DNA of 31,036 nt from the IMG/VR virus record IMGVR_UViG_3300017772_000067, positions 1-31,036 of that record, one strand, 5' to 3'. Positions 1 through 5,928 of the stretch are shown piece after piece. Numbering within the stretch: the first letter of the stretch is position 1; each line of letters opens with the position of its first letter. The stretch comes from a virus. The notes beneath the pieces were generated by a model. It saw nothing but the letters and a program-made list of their open reading frames with translations. It searched no databases and was not told the DNA's origin. Position numbers and translations under genes: made by a program.

Positions 1-2
1 GT

Positions 3-767
3 GGTAAGACCATGGCCGCCAAGTCAATCGTTAACGCGTTAGATCGTCCAGATTTTTACTTCAATCTAGGAGCTACTCAGGATCCACGAGCAACGCTAAT
101 AGGTAACACGCATTTCAGCAAAGAGGAAGGAACGTACTTCAGCGAGGCGTTATTCGTGAAAGCTATCCAGACGGAGAATGCTGTGATACTATTAGATGAG
201 TTGTCTCGTGCGCATCCTGAAGCTCACAATATACTAATGACCGTACTAGATGAGGGTCAGCGATACCTAAGACTTGATGAAGCAGATGGTGCGCCTACAA
301 TCAATGTGGCGCCTGGAGTGACATTCATAGCGACTGCTAACATAGGTAATGAGTACACGGCCACGCGAGTGATAGATAGAGCGCTACTAGATAGATTCAC
401 TATCATAGAGATGGAGACGCTTAATGCAGATGATGAGAGATCCCTACTAGCGTATCTATACCCTCAGCTAGATGATAGCGCGATATTCAATATATCAGAA
501 GTAGTGGCAGCAACACGTATAGAGATGCGTACAGAGTCACCACGTATAAGCACTCATGTATCCACGAGAGCGAGCGTAGAGATGGCTGGACTAATGTATG
601 ATGGCTTCAATCTAGAAGAGGCTGCTGAAGTGATGATGTATCCTCAGTATGATGCCGCCGGAGGTATAGACTCGGAAAGAACATTCGTGAAGCAGCTAGT
701 ACAGAAGTATGCTGGCTCGCAGGCAGGAGAAGAAGATTTATTTAATATAGATGACATAGAGTCATAA
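3..767 (+). CDS. AAA+ ATPase, CobS/MoxR type (5' truncated)
   Basis: The reading frame is open to the window edge and begins with Gly-Lys-Thr at base 3, the end of a Walker A P-loop, so the true start lies upstream. Counting from the Met at base 12, Walker B is VILLDE at residues 58-63, a sensor-1 stretch ATAN is at 107-110, and arginines in DRALLDRF (about 122-129) are candidate arginine fingers. Proteins of this MoxR/CobS/GvpN clade are ATP-driven remodelling enzymes. T4-like marine phages often carry a cobS-like copy whose role is unsettled. A terminator follows at 780-820. The family call is secure from the motifs; the substrate is unknown. Confidence 0.85.
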   Translation, partial: GKTMAAKSIVNALDRPDFYFNLGATQDPRATLIGNTHFSKEEGTYFSEALFVKAIQTENAVILLDELSRAHPEAHNILMTVLDEGQRYLRLDEADGAPTINVAPGVTFIATANIGNEYTATRVIDRALLDRFTIIEMETLNADDERSLLAYLYPQLDDSAIFNISEVVAATRIEMRTESPRISTHVSTRASVEMAGLMYDGFNLEEAAEVMMYPQYDAAGGIDSERTFVKQLVQKYAGSQAGEEDLFNIDDIES

Positions 768-779
768 GATGTGTGTGAG

Positions 780-820
780 AAGGCCCTGGACTGCTGTGTG
801 TGGTAGGAAGGGGTCTTTTA
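780..820 (+). terminator. Rho-independent terminator after the AAA+ ATPase gene
   Basis: Arms AAGGCCCT (780-787) and GGGGTCTT (810-817) pair over 8 positions with two G-U pairs. A 22-base loop separates them and a short T run follows. It lies 13 bases after the ATPase stop. The next 130 bases, to 948, are T-rich then G-rich, and I see no gene there. Confidence 0.6.
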
Positions 821-948
821 CTATAAATCAACGCGTTTTTTTTTAATTTCGTGGGGGGTGTGTGGTGTGTCTGTCGGGGCAAGATTTTTCGCCTATAGGA
901 CAATAGTTTGAAGAGATATGCAACGCATATAATAAGTAATAAAGAGAT

Positions 949-1077
949 ATGAGAGAAGAAGACAACATTCGTAAAACGACCCTAATATGGGCAGCATTCA
1001 TGCTAGGATTCATGGCTATCGCATTTTCAATAGCAGCCATAGTTATAGCCATAACAACACATATACAGGTATGTTAG
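949..1077 (+). CDS. Small single-pass membrane protein, 42 aa
   Basis: A short reading frame encodes a charged N-terminus (MREEDNIRK) followed by about 24 uninterrupted hydrophobic residues, a clear transmembrane helix. An AAAGAG ribosome-binding-like sequence precedes the ATG. The stop codon overlaps the start of the next small gene (ATGTTAG), which suggests translational coupling. No family is recognised. Small membrane proteins are common in phage accessory regions, but nothing here points to a particular role. Confidence 0.5.
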   Translation: MREEDNIRKTTLIWAAFMLGFMAIAFSIAAIVIAITTHIQVC

Positions 1078-1214
1078 AGTTTATAAAGCATTTGTTGGGG
1101 GTGTGCGGAGAACACACACACCCTACCATATGGACATTCCTAGCAGGTGGTGTATCGTTCAGTACCATGTGGTGCTACATACGCAGTAAATTTGCAAAAA
1201 AAGTAGAAAAATAG
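1071..1214 (+). CDS. Small hypothetical protein, 47 aa, probable membrane segment
   Basis: The frame is open further upstream to a Met at 987, but the ATG at 1071 is preferred because it overlaps the stop of the preceding small gene by 7 bases, the packing seen across this block. The product has a His/Cys-bearing stretch (VCGEHTHP), a moderately hydrophobic middle (about residues 19-37) and a basic tail (KFAKKVEK). The function is unknown. The early-type promoter at 1215-1245 begins right after its stop. Confidence 0.45.
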   Translation: MLEFIKHLLGVCGEHTHPTIWTFLAGGVSFSTMWCYIRSKFAKKVEK

Positions 1215-1245
1215 TTGCATATATGAAACATAGTTCGTATATTAA
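1215..1245 (+). promoter_or_regulatory. Early-type Bacteroidetes-like promoter P1
   Basis: TTG at 1215-1217, a 20-base spacer, then TATATTAA at 1238-1245. The spacer carries GAAACATAGTTC at 1225-1236, the GAA-N6-TTC dyad also found at P2 and P3. The predicted start of transcription, about 1251-1253, falls at the first base of the structured RNA candidate. Confidence 0.65.
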
Positions 1246-1251
1246 GGTATA

Positions 1252-1395
1252 ATGATTGAGAGGGTAAAGAGCGTGACAGAGTACACCAGGTAGTTACAGA
1301 AGTGCTACAGGGGTATTAAGTGCATGACAGCTGGACCCACAAAACTAACTGACGCACCGAGCCATCGACGGATGGTGATCCTCTCGATCTTATTT
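1252..1395 (+). ncRNA. Candidate structured non-coding RNA, about 140 nt
   Basis: No convincing protein is encoded here. The ends pair: GATTGAGAGG (1254-1263) with CCTCTCGATC (1380-1389), ten pairs including one U-G, extendable by two more (1264-1265 with 1378-1379). Inside are a hairpin CCATC-GACG-GATGG (1362-1375), a GUAGU/GCUAC stem (1290-1294 with 1304-1308) and a possible CCAG/CTGG pairing (1286-1289 with 1331-1334). A promoter ends seven bases before the closing helix and a T-rich run (TTATTTT) follows it, as expected of a discrete transcript with paired ends. It could instead be a structured leader for the SWIM gene. It has no tRNA or tmRNA landmarks. Confidence 0.5.
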
Positions 1396-1415
1396 TAACA
1401 CATAAAATATAAAAA

Positions 1416-1484
1416 ATGAAAAAAATGAAAATTTGTATGGCAGTGATTATCAATTTCGTAATCTCGTTAATCATATTCACATGA
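1416..1484 (+). CDS. Possible 22-aa hydrophobic leader peptide
   Basis: ATG at 1416 opens a 22-codon frame with a basic start (MKKMK) and a hydrophobic remainder. Its TGA stop overlaps the ATG at 1481 of the SWIM-domain frame in the sequence ATGA. The arrangement resembles a translated leader or upstream frame coupled to the following gene, but so short a frame in AT-rich sequence can arise by chance. Confidence 0.3.
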   Translation: MKKMKICMAVIINFVISLIIFT

Positions 1485-1663
1485 TAGCCAAGTATAGAGA
1501 GATGGGAACACGCAACAAGAAGACAGGGCGTCTCCCTTATTATAACATAGAGAGAAACATGTCAAACAATACTTGGCAGTGTTCTTGTCCGGCCGCAGAG
1601 TTCCGCCGGCATACAGAGTGTAAACACGTTAAACATTTAAAACATAAATTAAGATTAGTATGA
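1481..1663 (+). CDS. SWIM-type zinc-finger small protein, 60 aa
   Basis: The product has WQCSC followed by CKHVKHL, the CxC...CxH pattern of SWIM zinc fingers, at residues C34, C36, C47 and H49, preceded by a YYNIERN strand typical of the fold. SWIM domains bind DNA or protein partners. I chose the ATG at 1481 because it overlaps the stop of a 22-codon upstream frame (ATGA) and keeps the whole finger. The frame could also start at a TTG at 1433, adding 16 residues; no in-frame ATG lies further upstream. The next gene overlaps its stop, again as ATGA. Confidence 0.7.
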   Translation: MIAKYREMGTRNKKTGRLPYYNIERNMSNNTWQCSCPAAEFRRHTECKHVKHLKHKLRLV

Positions 1664-1821
1664 CAAAGAAATTATTCAAATGGGTAGGGATTATAGAAGT
1701 TCCCTTTCTTACAGCGCTCATAGCAGTAATGCATTACAATGGAGCAAACATGGCCATGGCCTACACGTTCGGTATATTAACATTAGCAAGATTTTGCATT
1801 AACACAGCATCAGATGTATAG
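1660..1821 (+). CDS. Small membrane protein, 53 aa
   Basis: The start overlaps the stop of the SWIM gene (ATGA). The product begins MTKKLFKWVG and continues with hydrophobic stretches at about residues 9-24 and 30-47, consistent with one or two membrane segments. The following gene starts inside its last codons at 1814. The tight overlaps on both sides argue that it is translated. No family is recognised. Confidence 0.5.
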   Translation: MTKKLFKWVGIIEVPFLTALIAVMHYNGANMAMAYTFGILTLARFCINTASDV

Positions 1822-1948
1822 TTCCGATGTACCAGGTGATGCTTCAATAGATGAGATCATCTTGGAGTTATATGGACCATTGGAGTTATTACGCCAACGT
1901 ATGGCATTGAACGCATTATTACAACAACTAAGCATCACAATAATATGA
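1814..1948 (+). CDS. Small hypothetical protein, 44 aa
   Basis: The start lies 8 bases inside the end of the preceding gene and the stop overlaps the next start (ATGA). The product is acidic at its N-terminus (VPGDASIDEI) and then leucine-rich and helical (LELLRQRMALNALLQQL), which suggests a small amphipathic helical protein. No family is recognised. Its support is its place in a chain of overlapping genes. Confidence 0.45.
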   Translation: MYSSDVPGDASIDEIILELYGPLELLRQRMALNALLQQLSITII

Positions 1949-2232
1949 TAAGAAGAAAATATCAAAAAGATCGTGAGATCTTGATGGGCGAGTTAGTCGC
2001 ACGCAATCGCAAAGCCATGATACTATCCATCGAGCTAGTAGGGCTATCTAAAGTAGCCGATCATGTGATATATGAAGTGGTGGTGCTTGACTCCGGCAAA
2101 GAGAAAACTGTGCCCGTGATAGCCATCGATGTGACACAAGCACTAGCTAAACTAGAAACATATATAGATTCGGGTATACCTGAAGCCACCATGAGATGGA
2201 TGTTAGGTAATGAACGAAACATAAACTTGTAG
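1945..2232 (+). CDS. Hypothetical protein, 95 aa
   Basis: The start overlaps the previous stop. The protein is soluble, with a basic N-terminus (MIRRKYQKDRE) followed by alternating hydrophobic strands (HVIYEVVVLDSGKEKTVPVI), a pattern compatible with a small alpha/beta fold. It has no cysteine motif, membrane segment or signal peptide. No family is recognised. A 19-base gap separates it from the next gene. Confidence 0.6.
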   Translation: MIRRKYQKDREILMGELVARNRKAMILSIELVGLSKVADHVIYEVVVLDSGKEKTVPVIAIDVTQALAKLETYIDSGIPEATMRWMLGNERNINL

Positions 2233-2251
2233 CAATATAAAGAGGATTAGC

Positions 2252-2485
2252 ATGAGCAAGGAAAGAACATTAGACGAGTATAGACAAGTGAAAACATACG
2301 GATACAAATCACCGCAAGTGAATTCACTCACGGCGGAGGACTTCTTAGATGAATGCAATTACGTGTCACAAGATGGTGACACCGTGTTTATAGATGAACA
2401 GGAGTTGATCAAGTGCATGGAGCAGTATGCCATATATCATACAAGTCAATCAACGCCACCCACCAAGTTCAAAAAAACCAAGTAA
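2252..2485 (+). CDS. Hypothetical protein, 77 aa
   Basis: The start is preceded by AGAGGA (about 2240-2245), a plausible ribosome-binding site. The product is hydrophilic and acidic in the middle (LTAEDFLDECNYVSQDGD), with a lysine-rich tail (TKFKKTK). No domain is recognised. It ends the run of genes that follows the RNA candidate; promoter P2 begins a few bases after its stop. Confidence 0.55.
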   Translation: MSKERTLDEYRQVKTYGYKSPQVNSLTAEDFLDECNYVSQDGDTVFIDEQELIKCMEQYAIYHTSQSTPPTKFKKTK

Positions 2486-2489
2486 ATAG

Positions 2490-2520
2490 TTGCATAATCG
2501 AAATATTTTTCTTATCTTTA
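2490..2520 (+). promoter_or_regulatory. Early-type promoter P2
   Basis: TTG at 2490-2492, a 20-base spacer, TATCTTTA at 2513-2520. The GAA-N6-TTC dyad is at 2500-2511, at the same offset as in P1 and P3. A 14-bp palindrome overlaps the end of the -7 box. It precedes the zinc-finger, transglycosylase and nuclease genes. Confidence 0.7.
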
Positions 2521-2531
2521 AGTTAACTTAA
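2518..2531. promoter_or_regulatory. Palindromic operator-like site TTAAGTTAACTTAA
   Basis: A perfect 14-bp palindrome covers the last three bases of the -7 box of P2 and the expected transcription start. The symmetry continues imperfectly outward (ATCTTTAAG on the left, CTTAAAAGAT on the right). Its position would let a bound dimeric regulator block or tune P2. No regulator is identified. Confidence 0.4.
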
Positions 2532-2542
2532 AAGATCAAAAT

Positions 2543-2785
2543 ATGAATTGTACAAAATGTCAAACAGAAATACCTGCAGCTAGGCTGTTGATTTTACCCA
2601 CCACACGCACCTGCGTGCAATGCTCTACTGCAAGTAAATGGTACGCACGTGCCGTTATCACCGGTAAGACAACTTACTCCGAGGTGGAAGTTATAAAAGA
2701 TGAGGCCGCTGCCGAGGAAATGAAGCGATACGACGCGTCTGGTCGCACCGGATGGGGATCATCATTACATAGAGTGAAGAGATAA
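2543..2785 (+). CDS. TraR/DksA-type C4 zinc-finger protein, 80 aa
   Basis: Cysteines at 3, 6, 24 and 27 are arranged CxxC-17-CxxC around ..EIPAARLLILP.., matching the C4 zinc finger of TraR/DksA-type proteins, which has an 'IP..RL...P' core. Members bind RNA polymerase through the secondary channel or act as small phage zinc-ribbon proteins. This one lacks the long N-terminal coiled coil of DksA, so a polymerase role is only a possibility. It is the first gene after P2, has no strong Shine-Dalgarno sequence, and sits 2 bases before the transglycosylase gene. Confidence 0.65.
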   Translation: MNCTKCQTEIPAARLLILPTTRTCVQCSTASKWYARAVITGKTTYSEVEVIKDEAAAEEMKRYDASGRTGWGSSLHRVKR

Positions 2786-2787
2786 CC

Positions 2788-3243
2788 ATGAAAAATTTCC
2801 TCGCAATCGCTGCGCTCTTCGTCCCGCTCACGGCCGCAATCGCACCGCAACCCGACCCGGGTCGTTCGATCGATCTACCGATCATTACTGTGGAGCATAT
2901 CTCTCACGATGATGTAGTGCAAGCTATTATATTCGTTGAAAGTAGTGGTAATGATGCAGCACATAGGGTATCAGAAGATGCTGTAGGTGCTTTACAGATA
3001 CGTCGCACTATGGTACGTGATGTAAATCGTATACTACGCCGTAATGGTTCTGATACACGGTACAGTTATAAAGATAGATGGGTTAGACAGTTATCTATAG
3101 AGATGTTTGATATTTATTGTAAGCATTATAATTTAATTACACCAGAAGAAAAAGCACGTTGTTGGAATGGCGGACCTAGAGGGTTACAAAAATTAAATAC
3201 CAAACGTTACTGGGAGAAAGTAAAAAGGAGACTCAATGGATAA
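2788..3243 (+). CDS. Secreted lytic transglycosylase-like protein, 151 aa
   Basis: The N-terminus (MKNFLAIAALFVPLTAAIA, about residues 1-19) is a signal peptide. The SLT-type active region follows: ESSGND with the presumed catalytic Glu at 51, GALQI at 67-71, and a C-terminal WNGGP motif followed by a KRYWEKV helix. SLT-family enzymes cleave the glycan strands of peptidoglycan, so a role in lysis or wall remodelling is likely. The signal-peptide segment is unusually GC-rich for the region. The gene overlaps the nuclease gene by 8 bases. The fold call is good; activity is inferred. Confidence 0.75.
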   Translation: MKNFLAIAALFVPLTAAIAPQPDPGRSIDLPIITVEHISHDDVVQAIIFVESSGNDAAHRVSEDAVGALQIRRTMVRDVNRILRRNGSDTRYSYKDRWVRQLSIEMFDIYCKHYNLITPEEKARCWNGGPRGLQKLNTKRYWEKVKRRLNG

Positions 3244-3625
3244 ATATATATACAGAGCGAAATTAGACCGAGTTGTAGATGGCGATACTATAGATGCTAT
3301 GATTGATGTTGGTTTTGATATTTGGATCAAGCGTAGAATTAGATACATGGGTATTGATACTTGGGAATCAAGGACTAGAGACCTTGATGAGAAGAAAAAA
3401 GGTCTTGCTGCTAAAGCTAGAAATAAAGAGCTTATAGAAGAGGTGAGTAATAAACCTGGGTTCTTTAGACTAAAGTCACATGGTGTTGGCAAGTATGGTA
3501 GAGTACTTGGAGAGATTTTTATTGAGGCAGCTGACGGTACGCGGTTATGTGTTAACGAGCAGTTAAAAACGGAAGGTCATGCTTATGTATACCATGGCGG
3601 TAAGAAGCAATTATTTAAAGGATAA
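3236..3625 (+). CDS. Thermonuclease-like (SNase family) nuclease, 129 aa
   Basis: The protein matches the staphylococcal nuclease fold: VVDGDTID at 13-20, RRIRYMGIDTWE at 33-44 (arginine plus the Asp and Glu that bind calcium and activate water), GKYGRVLGEI with the second catalytic arginine, and a C-terminal VNEQLKTEGHAYVY segment. Length is close to a bare SNase domain. There is no obvious signal peptide, so it is probably intracellular, where it could act on host or phage nucleic acid. It overlaps the end of the transglycosylase gene by 8 bases. Confidence 0.85.
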   Translation: MDKYIYRAKLDRVVDGDTIDAMIDVGFDIWIKRRIRYMGIDTWESRTRDLDEKKKGLAAKARNKELIEEVSNKPGFFRLKSHGVGKYGRVLGEIFIEAADGTRLCVNEQLKTEGHAYVYHGGKKQLFKG

Positions 3626-3627
3626 CT

Positions 3628-3777
3628 ATGAATTGGATTAATGGATTTAGAACAAGTAATAAAAAAGAACGCTATGAGATTACTATTCGTATCGGAACGT
3701 TTACATTGTTAGAGTTAATAGCTGAACGAAAGTATTATAGGTTTATGATATTTAATCTAGGCTTAGAGATTTCGTAA
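3628..3777 (+). CDS. Small hypothetical protein, 49 aa
   Basis: ATG at 3628 follows the nuclease stop by 2 bases. The product is basic and moderately hydrophobic, with segments such as YEITIRIGTFTLLELIAERKYYRFMIF, probably a small beta/alpha domain and not a membrane protein. No family is recognised. It is supported by tight spacing to the upstream gene. Confidence 0.45.
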   Translation: MNWINGFRTSNKKERYEITIRIGTFTLLELIAERKYYRFMIFNLGLEIS

Positions 3778-3809
3778 ACTTCTCTTAAACTGGTATATGT
3801 GTTTAATAT

Positions 3810-3817
3810 ATATTTAT
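3810..3817 (+). promoter_or_regulatory. Late-type -10-like box ATATTTAT (L1)
   Basis: This is an intergenic ATATTTAT followed by AAG. It lies only 4 bases before the ATG of the following 40-aa frame, which is too close for a normal leader, so either that ATG is not the real start or this copy is fortuitous. Confidence 0.3.
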
Positions 3818-3821
3818 AAGC

Positions 3822-3944
3822 ATGATAAAAAAAGATAACTTTAGATACTATCAATCACGTCCTATAGTAACAGAAGGGGTGGAAGTATCTACGTTTTTGT
3901 ATGCAGCTATTATGATTGTAGCATTTACTTTAGGAACTATTTAA
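3822..3944 (+). CDS. Possible small membrane protein, 40 aa
   Basis: The frame encodes a polar N-terminus (MIKKDNFRYYQSRP) and a C-terminal hydrophobic helix (about residues 24-40). There is no clear ribosome-binding site. A GTG at 3879 could start a shorter, purely membrane-spanning peptide. Its stop overlaps the convergent minus-strand gene by 4 bases. No family is recognised. Confidence 0.35.
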   Translation: MIKKDNFRYYQSRPIVTEGVEVSTFLYAAIMIVAFTLGTI

Positions 3945-4312
3945 AAGTTAATACGTATTACTGCTACACCAGCAGTGCTACCTATTATATCAGCAATTAG
4001 ATCATCAATACTGGGATCACCGTATTTGATGTCATATATCTCTTTTAATAATCCTGCACCAATACCTACAGCTAACCCTGTTATAATAGCTCGCTTTCTA
4101 TTACGTGTTTTGTTATATACAATTGCAGATGTTATAGAAGAGAGTACAAAGCACCCTCCCATATGTAATTGTTTATCTTGAGCGAATGTAAATTGTTGAA
4201 CTTGGGATACAGCATATTGAACAGCAGAGGGGTCAGATACACTAGGTGGTGTAGGTGCAAGCGATTGTGCAGCGCAACTCCAATTTATTAATATGATAAT
4301 TAGCAATCTCAT
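3941..4312 (-). CDS. Exported or membrane protein, 123 aa, resembling bacterial DUF2279-like proteins
   Basis: This is the only convincing minus-strand gene. It has a hydrophobic N-terminus (MRLLIIILINWSC, a signal peptide possibly ending in a lipobox-like cysteine), then DKQLHMGGCF, two glycine-rich hydrophobic stretches, and GLLKEIYDIKYGDPSIDDLIADIIG. The spaced D-K..H, K-E..D and D..A...G pattern recalls DUF2279-like membrane proteins of Bacteroidetes, a match from memory that is not certain. A strong Shine-Dalgarno sequence (AGGAGG on the minus strand) lies just before the ATG. The function is unknown; envelope modification or superinfection exclusion would be guesses. Confidence 0.7.
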   Translation of the reverse strand: MRLLIIILINWSCAAQSLAPTPPSVSDPSAVQYAVSQVQQFTFAQDKQLHMGGCFVLSSITSAIVYNKTRNRKRAIITGLAVGIGAGLLKEIYDIKYGDPSIDDLIADIIGSTAGVAVIRINF

Positions 4313-4328
4313 TATGCCCTCCTAAAAA

Positions 4329-4336
4329 TAAATATA
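4329..4336 (-). promoter_or_regulatory. Late-type -10-like box on the minus strand (L2)
   Basis: On the minus strand this reads ATATTTAT followed by TTTTA and then the AGGAGG of the minus-strand gene. It is the only copy in the opposite orientation and sits in front of the only minus-strand gene, which supports a directional role for the motif. Confidence 0.45.
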
Positions 4337-4356
4337 AAAATAATTGTGCAAACAGT

Positions 4357-4387
4357 TGCCTCCCCGAATATTTGTTCGTATATTTAT
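4357..4387 (+). promoter_or_regulatory. Early-type promoter P3, also containing ATATTTAT
   Basis: TTG at 4357-4359, a 20-base spacer, TATATTTA at 4380-4387, with the GAA-N6-TTC dyad at 4367-4378. The -7 region also spells ATATTTAT (4381-4388), so this site fits both promoter classes and could be used early and late. It drives the run beginning at 4433 and is divergent from L2. Confidence 0.7.
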
Positions 4388-4432
4388 GAAGTAAATAAGA
4401 GATAACAATTAACAATTACTAAATAACTAATT

Positions 4433-4888
4433 ATGGCAAGAGCTAAAAAAACTCCAACTTTCCAATACGGAATCGAAATCACAAGAACTCACTCTACAGA
4501 AATGTACGAACATAATGATAATGTTGCTAATATTATGAAGATCAATATTAGCGATGTTGCTACTGCTATATGGAATGATCTATTTTACTCTAAGTGGGAA
4601 AGTGCTGATTGGTTAAATCATAAAGATGATAAATTTAAGACATTTACAGTTGAGCAATTCCAGAAAGCTATTTGCTATTCAGGATTCGGCTCTGGGTTTA
4701 CTGTGCTGGATGTTTTCAATGAAATTAAGACTGCAGTAGATGATTCTGAAAACTGGAGAATGCACGAGTTGTATCAAGAGATGCATGAAGCGGGTATGGT
4801 ACCAGCTATCGAGCATGAGATGGTTGGATTCACTAACAACTACAATAAAGATTATCCAACTTACGCAACAACCCCTAAAACAGTATAA
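4433..4888 (+). CDS. Hypothetical protein, 151 aa
   Basis: This is the first gene after promoter P3. The 5' leader is AT-rich with no Shine-Dalgarno sequence, as often seen in Bacteroidetes. The product is soluble, starts with a short basic patch (MARAKKTP) and is rich in aromatic and acidic residues, with a likely helical middle (VEQFQKAICYSGF). No motif or family is recognised. It is the best-spaced gene in the operon and probably highly expressed, judging by promoter quality alone. Confidence 0.65.
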   Translation: MARAKKTPTFQYGIEITRTHSTEMYEHNDNVANIMKINISDVATAIWNDLFYSKWESADWLNHKDDKFKTFTVEQFQKAICYSGFGSGFTVLDVFNEIKTAVDDSENWRMHELYQEMHEAGMVPAIEHEMVGFTNNYNKDYPTYATTPKTV

Positions 4889-4889
4889 T

Positions 4890-5138
4890 ATGCAATCAAG
4901 TAAATTAATTAAAGTAATGTCACACTTACGTGTAATCGAGGTACCAATGTTATTAGTAACAATATCTATGTTATTTAGATATTTGGGCAATATAAACTTC
5001 TTTACAGGAGTAATGGTTTATGCAATCATACGACTATTTATTAATATACGATTTAAAATATCACAGGATAAATTTCAGAGAGCGCTGATGACGCATCTTG
5101 ATGATGTAATGGAAACGTATGATGAAGAGGAGAACTAA
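4890..5138 (+). CDS. Small membrane protein, 82 aa
   Basis: ATG at 4890 begins 1 base after the previous stop and is preferred over the longer upstream extension of the same frame, which would lie wholly inside the preceding gene. Two hydrophobic helices (about residues 17-32 and 37-53) are followed by a charged tail ending in DEEEN. The stop overlaps the next start by one base (TAATG). No family is recognised. Confidence 0.6.
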   Translation: MQSSKLIKVMSHLRVIEVPMLLVTISMLFRYLGNINFFTGVMVYAIIRLFINIRFKISQDKFQRALMTHLDDVMETYDEEEN

Positions 5139-5365
5139 TGGGATTCTATAAACGACATTTAACCAAAGAGACAATACTACATACTTATACAAGTAAAGGT
5201 ATGGACGGTGTTAAACAATTGCTAAGAGGGGGAGACGCACTAATGTACGACGACCTGTTCTGTGGTATTGTTGTAGAGATGTATCATGAGCTCGGTGAGA
5301 GTTTCGATATGACCCGGTCCTGGAGAGAGATAGAGCAAACCATACTAGACGAGTTACCTAACTAG
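5138..5365 (+). CDS. Hypothetical protein, 75 aa
   Basis: The start overlaps the previous stop by one base and is preceded by GAAGAGGAG, a good ribosome-binding site. The product looks soluble and helical, with a conserved-looking LLRGGDALMYDDLF segment and an acidic C-terminus. No family is recognised. It is co-transcribed with its neighbours from P3. Confidence 0.6.
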   Translation: MGFYKRHLTKETILHTYTSKGMDGVKQLLRGGDALMYDDLFCGIVVEMYHELGESFDMTRSWREIEQTILDELPN

Positions 5366-5366
5366 T

Positions 5367-5603
5367 ATGTACATGAATGGTAAAAAAATATCATTATCGC
5401 GATTAGATAAGTTTACGCATAATTTACTTACATTACTAATCGACGAATTATACACGACAGTAACCACAAAGGGTGCGTCTGCAGTGTTTCCTGATGACTC
5501 TTATGAGCAAGGTAAGTTGATAAGAGTTATGACCAAGTACTATGAAGATATTGAGCAATACGAGAGATGCGCAGTACTTCATAAATTAAAAGTAATCAAT
5601 TAA
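5367..5603 (+). CDS. Hypothetical protein, 78 aa
   Basis: It begins one base after the previous stop. The sequence reads as two helical stretches (SRLDKFTHNLLTLLIDELYTTV and EQYERCAVLHKLKVI) around a loop. A second ATG two codons later (MNGKKIS) could also be the start. No recognisable family and no membrane segment. Confidence 0.55.
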   Translation: MYMNGKKISLSRLDKFTHNLLTLLIDELYTTVTTKGASAVFPDDSYEQGKLIRVMTKYYEDIEQYERCAVLHKLKVIN

Positions 5604-5631
5604 ATTCAAATAACCAACAAAAATTAGTTTT

Positions 5632-5922
5632 ATGGCTTACAAAGCAAAAAATGTCGAGAGACCAGCAAGTACAGATCGTCCAAAGTTCAACCCAGGTAAA
5701 TATGGTAAGGTATGGAATACCGTTTCATTTGATCATAAATGGAATCGAGTGCCTATAGGCGAAGCTAAGCAACCTGTTATAGGATCGCTATGCATCGATG
5801 GAAAGGAGGTGAACCTTACTTTTACAGAATGCAATCGCATTATTGAGGTACTAGAGGATGCAAAGCAAACTCACAATATAGGTACACGAATGGGTAGAGC
5901 GGATAACGGCTGGAAAATTTAA
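5632..5922 (+). CDS. Hypothetical protein, 96 aa
   Basis: A small basic protein with an unstructured-looking N-terminus (KNVERPASTDRPKFNPGKYG) and a strand-rich middle (VIGSLCIDGKEVNLTFTECNRIIEVL). No Shine-Dalgarno sequence is visible before the ATG. It ends just before the large hairpin and promoter P4. The function is not recognised. Confidence 0.6.
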   Translation: MAYKAKNVERPASTDRPKFNPGKYGKVWNTVSFDHKWNRVPIGEAKQPVIGSLCIDGKEVNLTFTECNRIIEVLEDAKQTHNIGTRMGRADNGWKI

Positions 5923-5928
5923 GTAAAG

